A stretch of DNA of 64,000 nucleotides, taken from NCBI RefSeq assembly GCF_008831285.2, contig NC_045139.1, positions 2,860,704-2,924,703 on the forward strand, read 5' to 3'. This DNA comes from Nymphaea colorata (taxonomy: Eukaryota > Streptophyta > Magnoliopsida > Nymphaeales > Nymphaeaceae). The notes under the pieces were generated by a model. The model was not told the origin of the DNA and did not search any database. It saw only the letters and a program-made list of their open reading frames with translations. The translations under genes were made by a program, and so were the position numbers. The first letter of the stretch is position 1; every line of letters starts with the position of its first letter. Positions 1 to 20,905 of this stretch are shown one piece after another.

Positions 1-140
1 CAAATTTATTAATTGGAAACTTTGTGAAAGAGCTATTTATTGTGGTACAGCTAAAGCACACTTAAATATGAATTTTCTTTCATTTAGTTAACTCTTTGTA
101 TGGAAAGCAAACAATCAAATGAAAGTAGTTCAACCCCCAA

Positions 141-296
141 AGGATATAGCATAACTGGTTGGGCAAGTGACACGAGAAATATGCATTGCAAGTTTGATTC
201 TTGTGGGCACTATGCTCCAGTACCATACAAGGTGGAGCATGGTAAAGATGAAGAAACATTATCTCAATACCAAGCATTGATATAACCCTGGAGCTT
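141..296 (+). mobile_element. tRNA-derived SINE-like copy 1
   Basis: The stretch has an A-box-like segment (TGGTTGGGCAAGTG near 157) followed by a B-box-like segment (AGTTTGATTCTTG near 191), the layout of a tRNA-derived pol III promoter. A second, diverged copy of the same arrangement lies at about 4385-4555. The two share not only the tRNA-like head but also a body that runs through a CCATA motif and a CAAGCAT(T/C)GAT(A/G) motif to an AACC(C/T)TGGA end. That shared tRNA-unrelated body is what distinguishes a SINE family from chance tRNA likeness. No clear A-tail or target-site duplication was found. The family name is unknown to me. Confidence 0.5.
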
Positions 297-1940
297 GAGG
301 AAAGATGAAAGGGAAAGGAGAGGGTGCTTTGGCTCTTTTCGTGTTCATGAGTGGTAAGTTTCTTGTTCACACGAAAAACAGTTCAAGCCGGATGGCAATA
401 GTATATTTATAATATCCTAAAAGTTTAATCTCGTATCTAACATTGTGACAAACCTTGAGGGACTTATAACTGAAATTAGTATAGTAATTGGTTGATTTGG
501 TACGTTGTTAGTCCTTTTAGGTCGAAATCAAAGCTGTTAGGGGACAAGTTAGGATCCACCAAACTAAGAGCCTGAGTCCCGTGTTCGTGTGAAAGTGCAT
601 CGGGTTGTCACAGTTTTTGTTGCTCCTTAAAGTTGTGCATTTTTATTAATGCTTGCATATATAGTCAAATCAATCACAGATTAGGTAAAGATATCAGTCG
701 TTTCATTCTTAATGGCATGTCCTGGTGATTTTAAACATAAGGTTCTGCCATGGCCTCTTTGTATCTAGTTTGGTGCCAACGGAAGAGAGTGCACTCCTGC
801 CACCTTTCTAAGGTGTGTGAGATTGAAGACTTTCGAGTTGAAAGAGATCTAAAGCTTAATACTCATGTCGCATCTTTCGACCTGTAACTGGTAAGAATCT
901 GCCTAACTCTAATTCTTTTCTGTATCTCTTTTCTAAAAGAGAAAGAAATCAAGTAAAGTGGGTTATTCAAGCACTTGCCCTAAAGTATGTAATAATTTTG
1001 AATTTTGATTGTCTGTTCCTTTTATGGCGGCACTGAAAAGTTTTTGTTTGTGGCAGAACAGCTTTTGTTCTGTCCCTTGGAAAAGTAGTACTCATGTCTT
1101 GATCACAACATGGAGTGCTCTTGTTATTAAATCTACCATGTTTAATAGTAATAGTATTTAATTGAACAAAATGATGGTAGCACTATGGAAAGCAATACTA
1201 TTTCCAAATTATATAATTATTTTACGTGTTAATGTGGGTTTTTTTTTTTGTTAAAACAAATACAAAAAGGCACAAAATGTTCAATTTATGCTCTTATCAA
1301 AATATTATTCTTTCGAGTTGCTTTATTTTGCATTAAAAGTGGGTATTTGGTCTTAGAAAAAAAAAGGTGTTCATTAAAATTTAGCCGCAACCTTCAAAGT
1401 AGCTGGTATCAGTACATCATGAGTTCGATTGATGTGGGTGTTATCCAAGATGAACTGTTCCAAAACACATTATTTTTTTTTTCTCTTTATGTTTTTTTGT
1501 TTCTTTCTTCAATTTCTTCATGCATTTACCTGAAGAATTAATTTCGTCACCAATTTTAACACAGCTTCACTATTAAGTTATTGTCTCTCTAAAAAGCATG
1601 CACTTGTTGACATAAAAGTATTTAATTTATTGTAATCTGTCTACGTTAAATCTATTTAATGATCTAAGTCTAGCATGGAAATTAATTTTCCAGTGACATG
1701 CAATCGTGTGATAACCAAAACGGACCTCAAGACCTTGAATCTCTCTTTCAATACGAGACTCTCACTATTAAAAATCTGGACACCCACTTCAAAATTTAAC
1801 TTTTGTAGTCTCTCTCTTCATTAAATATAATTGAACTAATTTAGTGATAGGGTGGTCAGAATAGGCTTTATCTTTCTCTCTTTGCCTCCAGTGGGCATAA
1901 CTTAGGTGGTTGGAGAGAGGCTTGAGAGAGTAGAAAGGAG
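297..1940. other. intergenic, no gene seen
   Basis: AT-rich DNA with only short open frames lacking recognisable domains. A weak B-box-like string (GAGTTCGATTGATG near 1420) may be a very decayed third SINE copy, but this is not secure. Confidence 0.5.
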
Positions 1941-1946
1941 TCTCTC

Positions 1947-2040
<94 letters not shown>
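1941..2040. repeat. compound (TC)n(TA)n microsatellite
   Basis: A TC-dinucleotide run (about 1941-1982, one CCC interruption) passes directly into a pure TA run (about 1983-2040). The same TC-then-TA order recurs at 2172-2282 and 15022-15118. Open reading frames across it (repeated Ser-Leu then Ile-Tyr) are artefacts of the repeat. Confidence 0.97.
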
Positions 2041-2043
<3 letters not shown>

Positions 2044-2170
2044 TTTTTTTTTGTATTACTAAAAACTGTTGCAAAAGATAAATTCAAGCAGCTGCAGCAA
2101 ATGTACCTTTATCATCAGTTTTTAACTACACAAATAAGAAAAGAACCACCACAAAGTAGCTTGCTGCTGC

Positions 2171-3755
<1,585 letters not shown>

Positions 3756-3825
3756 AGAAATGCCATTTCTTATATTGTGAATACATACATAGAAATGCCA
3801 TTTCTTATATTGTGAATACATACAT
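3756..3825. repeat. 35-bp tandem duplication (2 copies)
   Basis: Two exact adjacent copies of a 35-bp unit (3756-3790 and 3791-3825) beginning AGAAATGCCATTTC and ending ATACATACAT. The lack of differences suggests a recent local duplication. Confidence 0.95.
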
Positions 3826-4384
3826 GAAGAGCACAAGAGCAGCCCAATATAGTTTTTTTTTTTTCCCTCTTAGCTAAATCGACAAAGCATTGATAGCGTA
3901 AAAACTAAGCTTTTGGCTTACGATAAAAGCAGAAACCTTTAATTACTACGATCACACACACAAGTGGAAATCTTTATCCTCAGTAAAAAATTAAAAAAAT
4001 AAACCTTCGAGAACTTCGATTTTTGAAAAAGTTCTCAATCCTCAATCATGAGCCCTATTATATTTTACTTTAAATGGGGATTGAGTATAATTATCGAATA
4101 TTGCGATCATGATTTGTTAAACTGGTTTCTGGGTATTAGTTGGCGCTGTTTTCCATGATTTCATGTATTGCTTCATAAGCAATTCTCTTTGCAATCTTCC
4201 TCTCATTCTTAGTTTCTTAGATCCCATGAAATTTCGAAACATGTGCTTTTGATTATGATTCAATTTTTTTCCCTATTCTCACTCTAGCAATTATAAGATG
4301 AACCACCATATTCATGACATCGGGACCCGAAGAGATCTAAATGGATCTTCATTTAGGTACAATCCTAAGTTCTTTGAAGTCTGG

Positions 4385-4560
4385 TCCCTAGGAGCATAAC
4401 ATAGCTGGTCATACTGGTCGCACAAGAAGACTATGTCACTAGTTCGATTCTTGTGGTAGCTTTTTTTATGTGCCATATGGAGTAAAATGTAATACCCAGA
4501 TGAAAGTATATTGTCCTCTCACCAAGCATCGATGCAACCTTGGATACCACTAATCTCCAA
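4385..4560 (+). mobile_element. tRNA-derived SINE-like copy 2
   Basis: Homologous in layout to the copy at 141-296: a tRNA-like head with the B-box-like string AGTTCGATTCTTG (near 4441), a CCATATGGAG segment, and an AAGCATCGATGCAACC tail followed by TTGGA. Similarity is partial, so both copies look old. Ends and target-site duplications could not be fixed. Confidence 0.5.
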
Positions 4561-6574
4561 TATTGCCTTTTAGTAGTGAAAATCAGTTTTAGATTTATAT
4601 CAATTATCTTGGTTTAGGAGGAATTTATCATTTTAGAAACACCTGCTTTCTCCTCATGTTTATAGGCAATAAATTTTTTCTGTATGATTCAATATTAACT
4701 TCCCTTTGTTTCTCTTAAGTTTCTTCATTTCCCTTCAATTATATTTTTATTTTAGTTTCTTTAATTCATCATAGACAATTACGGCCATTATTTAACTCTA
4801 ATCACGGTGGTTTTAGGAGTTCGAGTTGCCCTCCTAATCCCCTCCTGGCCCCAACCTCATTCAAGAAGTTTGAAAAAAAAAAAGAAGGGAGTGTGGAATT
4901 TTTGAAGAACGGATTTGATGCACTTCAATCTTTATTAAAAGTTCTGATCACCATGTTGAAAAAAAGTTAGACTAGTGGGCAATCAATGAGTTGTGACCCA
5001 CAAGACTTTCACTCACAGGCTTCTATCAAGACTTAACGTGATCTCAAAGTACCTAAGGGCGCAAGCATTCAAATTAAAGGTCAAATACTGGACCATTTAA
5101 TGCACGTCATAAAAGTAGTTTGTATGTGGTTAATATATGCATCATTTCATTCCAAAGAAGTGGAAGTTTTGGACTATCAATTGTAAGCCATAAAAGTAGT
5201 TTATAAAGTTACCATACGCATATTTGTGGACAAATATTTATGTTTTTGGCTAAAGTTTTGTGACTTCTACTGATTGTTTGTTGCAAGGGCTGAATTATAG
5301 TTTCAAAATTTTAACAGAAACCGAAATATAACTTTTCAAACTTTTTATATAGGTTAAAGTAAATTTTTGATTTTTTGAAAGTCTGCTCCGGCTCTGATTG
5401 ACGGACAAAATTTTCTCTTGATGAGGATGATGGATCTGTAAAGACAACTATTCTACTGTTCTTTACAAATCTTAGTTGTCCTGCATCATAAATTGATTGC
5501 CAAGATTGCAAGCAGTACGGGTTTGAGTAGTTTACTGTCACTGTGGCGTGGATCTTCATGAACATCCACTAATAACTGAAAATCAAGTATAGTCAGAAAG
5601 AATACATGCATCTCACTAATCTGCAAATTTTAACTCATTCAAGAAGCTAGTCGGATTTCATTTTCATAAAGAATGATTATGTGGACAAAATCTTTGCATG
5701 AACACAATGTTATTTACATTGAAGTATGACATATAAGCATCATACGTATTAAACAAGACAATTTTGGAACTTAGAGTGATTATCCCAACTAGTTACGGCA
5801 CTAGTGGCGACTAATCCTCATACTAACAGGATGGGTCCCATCTCTATTTCATGGATGGAGGCATGTACATTTTTTTCCCATCAGTTGGGTGCAAGTGTTT
5901 TCAAAAGTTTGAATACAAACATAAGTAGTGATCGTGATGGGACGTTCAAATTTCGGATGTCTACACGTAGTCAAATCAATGTATTCAATTTTTTTTTCCT
6001 TTTGTCGAAACCTGTGTATTCTATATTCACTTTTGGTGCTTTTTATAGCTTAAGTTCAATGAGACATCAGTAGCTCATAAGCGTAAAAGCAAGAAGATTC
6101 ATAGCCATAAGCAATGTGATCAATTCCAAGACTTAATTTTCCTTAAAATTGCATATGTTCTATTTCAATTTATTCTTTGTGGTGTATCTAAGTGCTTGGA
6201 TATAAGGTATATTATTTTTGTGAGCATGAATCTTGAGTCTCATTTGCCTCTTTTTCCCTTTCTCTGTTCATCCTTAACCCCTTGAATATATCTAATGCCA
6301 AATAAAATGTTGCTAATTACACAATGACGCCGCTGAATTCAGAACTAAAAACATGAGGAGTTGCTCAAATGCAATCTAAGTAAATTGCTAATTCTACTAG
6401 CACTAGAGAAAAATGCCCATGGAAAGGATCAAGCTCATACAAGAAGATTTGTCTTGTCCACGATAAGTAGTCGGAGAGCCACATGTGGGCTAGCATGACT
6501 TAGAGTATTTTACTATGTACTTGAAGGGTTTAATACTTCTTGAAGGGTTTGAATTTAAGTTACTATGTATTAGT
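4561..6574. other. intergenic, no gene seen
   Basis: AT-rich DNA. Open frames of 60-90 codons at 5311-5565 and 5804-6073 have no recognisable domain and codon use typical of random AT-rich sequence. Confidence 0.5.
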
Positions 6575-6795
6575 AGCAGCGGAGCTACATATAAGTTGGT
6601 GCGGGCGGTTGCCCAAGCCAGCAACAAAAGTTTTATTTATTTTTACATACATTTCTTACAATTATTTACTTATTTATATATGTTGTGCTCCTTCAAAAAT
6701 GAGAATTTCTATAAGAGTGTTCCATAGCAAAAAAATTTTGGCTCCACCATTGGTGTATTAGTGTCTCTTACTAAAAAGCTTTTGTAGCCGCTGCT
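6575..6795. mobile_element. fold-back (MITE-like) element, older copy
   Basis: The left end AGCAGCGGAGCTACA (6575) is matched in inverse orientation by TGTAGCCGCTGCT (6783-6795), so the segment has imperfect terminal inverted repeats around about 220 bp of AT-rich noncoding sequence. This is the form of a nonautonomous DNA transposon. Its right end lies at the insertion site of the next element (6801-7001), so the two are nested or adjacent. No target-site duplication is visible for this one. Confidence 0.5.
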
Positions 6796-7009
6796 GATGG
6801 CAGGGGCGGAACTATGGCCCTTTCATGCATTTTGAATAATTAAAATTTACCCATTAATTTTTTCCAAAAAATGTGAGTTTTGCCACTCTAAAACTATAGA
6901 AAAATAAGTATTTGCCCTTCTACAAAATTTTCAAAAATTATATTTAGCACCTCGCACGACAGTTTAGCCAGGTCAAGGGCAAAAACCTAGTTCCATCCCT
7001 AGCTGATGG
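6793..7009. mobile_element. hAT-type MITE with 8-bp target duplication
   Basis: The element proper is 6801-7001 (201 bp). Its left terminus CAGGGGCGGAACTA is inverted at the right terminus, which reads TAGGGATGGAACTA on the other strand, 11 of 14 positions matching. It is flanked on both sides by GCTGATGG (6793-6800 and 7002-7009). An 8-bp duplication together with C/TAGGG termini is the signature of the hAT superfamily. It has no coding capacity and must have been moved in trans. The target lies at the edge of an older fold-back element. Confidence 0.75.
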
Positions 7010-7680
7010 TAAATAGTAGGTGGATTGGATCAATCATGTGCAATACTCTTACAAGTCCTTCAAAATGATGCTGACCTCTGTGTGTGTGTGTGTTGGAGTT
7101 TAAGTACTTTCCATATATACAATCCTCTGCTGTGATTGAAGGGGAGGGTTCTTGAACTATTATATTCCAACAGTGCAGTCCTTTTGAAGTACTAATGCCT
7201 AACAGCCTATGAAAAAAAAAACCTTTTGATAATAAATATTAAAATTTTAAAAAGCATCAACATGTAAATAAGAAAAATTGCCCTAAAGTGTTATATAAAA
7301 ATAAGTACTTTTTGTGGGTCTGAATGGATAATAGCCCACACATTGCCCACACTTATCCAGACTCTCCACCCATGAATAGATCCTTGTTATATCAATGAAA
7401 TCACACCAAGAATATGGCAGTCAGTGGTGCTGTGATGCTTGCCAAATTAAATATCAATCACTCACAATGGGAACATTGGTCTGAATAGATCCTTGCTATA
7501 TCGATGAAATCACAACAAGAACCCGCCATTAGTGGCGCTGGGCTGCCTGTCAAATTAAATGTCAATCACTCACTTACTCCACAAATTTAGAACAAAAACA
7601 AGCTACCACTGATCATTTTTGTCATGCCTAGCTCCTAGCTTAGCAATTAGCATACCCAAATGACCTCATAATCTCAAACT
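7010..7680. other. intergenic, no gene seen
   Basis: Contains a short (GT)n run near 7079-7092 and a diverged internal duplication in which 'GAATAGATCCTTG(T/C)TATATC' type sequence followed by 'CAATCACTCAC' occurs near 7374-7466 and again near 7482-7574. No gene is recognised. Confidence 0.5.
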
Positions 7681-7910
7681 TGGGTCATGAGATGATTGAC
7701 AATCTTCGGGTTGGCCGGGCCGAGCACCGAGCAATCGGAGGATGCCAAATCATCCAAACAGTACATGAAGCGCGAGGCAGACCCTCTTTTTGAGAAAGAA
7801 GATTGCCGACCTAGCGCAGTAGGCGGGGCCATTAATAAGGAGGGCCATGATGCTAAATAGTTTCTTGAAAAGTTTAGACAGAGAAGTGATGAACTCAATT
7901 GATCAATTCA
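7681..7910 (+). pseudogene. possible gene relic, unknown family
   Basis: One plus-strand frame from about 7698 reads as a plausible hydrophilic protein segment (including READPLFEKEDCRPS and, after an in-frame TAG near 7858, FLEKFRQRSDELN). The base composition is more GC-rich and codon-like than the flanks. I do not recognise the family with certainty. The internal stop, the lack of a start codon in frame and the isolation suggest a decayed or transposed exon. It could equally be a chance open frame. Confidence 0.25.
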
Positions 7911-8180
7911 AAAGCCTTTCTAATTATTCGCTTAACAAGGTAAAACATATCTAAATATTATGTGAATTATGTTTATAAAGTAATTAAATTTTAAATTTGT
8001 CCGAGTAATTGTCGTATTTGGATAAAGGTAGTTGGTTAGAAATTTAAGTAAAATAAATAGATATTAAAGAAAAAAAAATGTGGATAATTCAGTTTGGCCG
8101 CAGGCGGTGAATTTAAAAAAAAGGGTGACTTTGACTTAAGAGGAGGAGGGCTCCTAATCATTGTGAGAGGAAATCTAAGA

Positions 8181-8410
8181 AAATTCCACGTCAGCAAACG
8201 GGGCCACGTGGGAAATGTGGGTAGGGCGAGGTGGGCCCCAAGGATAGGCCATGGCAGAATGCCACGTAATCAAGACGCACGAGCGTGGGGCCCGCCTTTC
8301 CTGACGGAGAAACGGCGCACTACAAGGAAGCCACGAGGGAGAGACCATGAGAGGCGTTCGGTGGGTCACTCGCACCTCTCTCTCTCACTCTCTCTCTCTC
8401 TGTTTAATCT
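8181..8410 (+). promoter_or_regulatory. promoter-like cluster with G-box and CT initiator tract
   Basis: A GC-rich island in AT-rich surroundings holds ACGTCA (8188-8193), a perfect G-box GCCACGTGG (centred on 8205-8210), TGGGCCCC and TGGGGCCCG (TCP/site II-like) and a CCACGTAA, followed by a (CT)n tract at about 8380-8401 of the kind often found at plant transcription starts. The 8400-8935 stretch then looks like leader sequence and ends at a GGTAAGTT donor-like site. It may be a distal promoter and leader exon of the TAR gene at 10,370, or the start of a separate noncoding transcript. No coding sequence follows directly. Confidence 0.4.
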
Positions 8411-9750
8411 TTGAGAGCGAAGCAGAGGTCGATTTAAGCACAGGAAACCTTCGCTGGGCCACACCCATTTCCCGCCTTCTATCTTTTCCTTCTTCTATGG
8501 GATTGAACTCCTGCAATATCGGTTCAACTTCCAGAAAGAAAGTTGGGAGAACAAGACACTGAGTGTCCAAGATATTGGCAAGGATATCTCCACAGTTCGT
8601 GACAAGGATGGTAACAAAGACAATCACGAATGGAGTCCTCTAAGGGGTTTAGTTTCCAGGGAATTTAGTTGGGTTTCGAATTGTTTGGTGTTTTTTCTGC
8701 TTGGGGGGTAAAGTAGAGAACGAAATAGGCTTGTTCTGGTTCTGGTTCTGTCAGCTTGTTGGTTTTTAATGCTTAAAAGTTTTAGGAAGAGAAGCTGCTT
8801 TTAGTCGTTGGAGGAAGAGATTGGTTGGAAGATAGAAGTCCAGGCAAATATTTGCTCAGCGGCTGGGGATTCATTAAGTGTAGGATTCTGGGCTTTTCTG
8901 TACATCTGCTCAGGTTTTTGGTGATTTGGTAAGTTGTTTAATTTTATCATTCTTAGCGCTAACAACTGTCTGAGAGGTGAAAGGAGATTATTTGTGTGCC
9001 TTTTTCATTTTTTTTCCTTTTGGGTTCTTTCTTTCTTCACTGTTGGCGTTTTTCCCTTCAGAAGAATAACTGGTCAATCCATCACATTTTGCAGAGTTAA
9101 ACCCCTACTGTTGTGCTGGAATAGCAGTCGAACACATCATTTTTGCTTTATTGTCTACAGATTGGAACTCTAAATCTTGATTGCAGTTTTGCAACATCAA
9201 GCTATACTGGTAGAAACGTATCTGCAAGAAAACTAGAGCTTCTCTAATGCCAAGATTATTCTTGACATTTAGAAGTGTTTAAAGAAGTTGAAAAACTAAA
9301 GTTTGGAATCAAAATTTCGTGGTGAACTGATGCATTATTTTGTTTAAAAAGGTCTAGATTTTGGCTCCATGCACTTGGACCATTAAAAGACAGTTGGGTC
9401 TACCTGAGGCACATGCTCATACCGTGGCAGTCTAGTATAAAAAAAAAGCTGGTCCATTAAGGCAGCGTAGGATACTGAGGTGACGGCCATGATTCTGTAG
9501 TGCACTTCTTCAGTATTTCGAACAATCAGGTCTTCCTTTCATCCTAAAGGGAAACTCTAATTTTTGGTACTGCAGAAGTTCTCTCTCGAACTTCTTCACC
9601 AAAAATCTAAGCCATCAGCCAACCCATCTGGAAGCTTGAAGGGAAAAGGGCTCAGTGAAGAAGCCCACATCCCAAAAGGGCAGGAATTATGATATGATGC
9701 AGACTCTGTGAGGGTTCTGTAAAGTAAAATTCTTGTATCCCTTTTGCTAT

Positions 9751-9758
9751 TATAAAAG
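9751..9758 (+). promoter_or_regulatory. TATA box of the TAR gene
   Basis: TATAAAAG preceded by CTAT, about 610 bp upstream of the TAR start codon. A start of transcription about 30 bp downstream would fall near 9780-9790 and give a leader of about 580 nt unless an intron shortens it. A second weaker candidate, TTTTATAAG, lies near 10251. Confidence 0.45.
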
Positions 9759-10068
9759 CTGGAACTCAGCACTTCTATAATTCACATTCTCAGTGTTCTG
9801 TGTTTGGGGAGAGAGAAAGACCCTAGTCCCTAGAAAAAGGCACTCACAGGAGACAGGCCACTTGTAGTGGGCACTGCGCTGCCCGTGCTGCGGCAAGAAC
9901 TAGAGCAGGAGGGAAGGGAACCGGGGAGGGGAAGGGGAAAATCTTTTTGGGTTTTCGAGATATTCTCCATTGCAAGCTCGGGAGAATACGTTTTAGCCGT
10001 TTGGGCAATTGGGTGTTTCGTCTTCCTGCTCTGCTGTCAAAGAAAAACAGTCTGCTGGAATTAGCCAG

Positions 10069-10107
10069 ATGCCTACGCCCCTTCTGCAACGTGGTGTGCA
10101 TGAATAG
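10069..10107 (+). other. upstream ORF in the TAR leader
   Basis: ATG at 10069 opens a 12-codon frame ending in TAG at 10105-10107, within the predicted TAR leader. Further minute upstream frames start at 10100 (ATG-AAT-AGA-TAA) and near 10147 (ATG-TCG-TAT-TAA). If the leader is unspliced these would reduce translation of the main frame. This is inferred from position only. Confidence 0.3.
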
Positions 10108-10369
10108 ATAAAGGCCATTCGTTTTGTACATATCCGCACCACCATTTATGTCGTATTAATCCAAGGTGTCAGGACTCCTCAGCCCTCTGCTTGATTTTGG
10201 TGTTAACACTCCAAAATTTCCATTAAGAGCATCCCCTGACAATCTCTGCAGTTTTATAAGACGGTGGTAGTGATAAATTTTGAAGATACCGCTTCACATT
10301 TGGCGATCACGAATTTGACGAGCCCTGCATCTTTTGCAGCTCAGAGAAACGCGGGAGAGGGGGTTTAAG

Positions 10370-19802
<9,433 letters not shown>

Positions 19803-20905
19803 GGAACCTGCCTCCCTAGCTAATTGGCAGTTGCGAGTGATACATAAATGCTAAGCAGCGTTTTGCTCTCTCTCTCTCTCTCTCTCTCATAGATGCTTTG
19901 TTTATATAAAGGGAAATATGTAGCGGCTCTAATCAATGATATATTAAGTACACCTTTCTTCTATCCTGCCTATCCACCCCTTGTCAATATAAAAAGATCA
20001 AAAGAACGTTGGGCGAGAAAAAGGAATGTTTCATCCCATCGCTCAACAAAGCCAAAGCCATTACACTTCTCCAATATAATGTCGTTTAGCATGAAACACC
20101 ATACAAAATTGATTTCAATTCTCATACCATGCAATGATGGTGCACATTATTATCTATTTTGTTCGAAGCATTAGGATGTGCAAGTCGAGGAAGGCCACAG
20201 TAACAGTCCAATAATTTGCTCAAAGGAGACTGGAAGCGTTGGCCAGGCTAAGGCCGCTAGGCAGACCATCATGGTTTAACCTCGATCGTAGCCAGCTTCC
20301 TCGAACAGCAACACAGTCTCACAAGCCGGAGTGGTTTCCCAACAAAACCATCGAAAGGAAGAAACAGCTACATAGATCTTTCTTGCAAGGTTTTCGTAAA
20401 AATGGCAGGTTCACTTGTTATGAAGGATGATCTTTCGTATCATTTCTCAACTTTAGTACTTGATAATTCGATGAAGCATCGTGCATGACAACGATTGGGA
20501 TACATGGATCAAGGGCAACGTAACATGGGCACCTTTTTCTTTGCTGCACAACGTTTTGTGACTTGCTTGATTGCTCTTTCTCTTCTATCTTCTCTCAAGA
20601 TTACTGCTTTAGACGACCACCCTGCTATGGACATAGCTTATTTGTTGAGGGATGTTCTTGATGCACAGTTTTCCCTACTTTGGTGTTCCTTTTTGGCCCA
20701 TTCTGTAATTTCTGTTTTTGTTTGCTGTATTGCTCTTGCTCTTAGTCCCTGCTATCTATTCTCTCAATAAATGAACGCTTGTTTTAATTTCGCTTAGTAA
20801 ATTCCTTCTGCCCTATCGAGGCCCATCACAACTTTCCATAAACTAAAAGGGAAAATGCAACACTATGAACAGAACCAAAAAACACTTTCGTAGATATCAC
20901 GCTTT
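19803..20905. other. convergent intergenic region with 3' UTRs
   Basis: Lies between the stop codons of TAR (+) and RST1 (-) and must hold both 3' UTRs. A (CT)n run at about 19866-19888 sits in the TAR 3' UTR. An AATAAA at about 20766 on the plus strand is a possible polyadenylation signal. A plus-strand open frame from ATG 20504 is listed separately. Confidence 0.5.
20504..20770 (+). CDS. hypothetical small hydrophobic protein, doubtful
   Basis: From the ATG at 20504 an 88-residue frame runs to TAA, with long hydrophobic stretches (for example LIALSLLSSL and SVFVCCIALALS) resembling a signal peptide and a membrane helix. It lies between two genes and overlaps a plausible polyadenylation signal at its end. 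I recognise no family. It may be a chance frame in the TAR 3' UTR or downstream of it. Confidence 0.15.
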   Translation: MDQGQRNMGTFFFAAQRFVTCLIALSLLSSLKITALDDHPAMDIAYLLRDVLDAQFSLLWCSFLAHSVISVFVCCIALALSPCYLFSQ

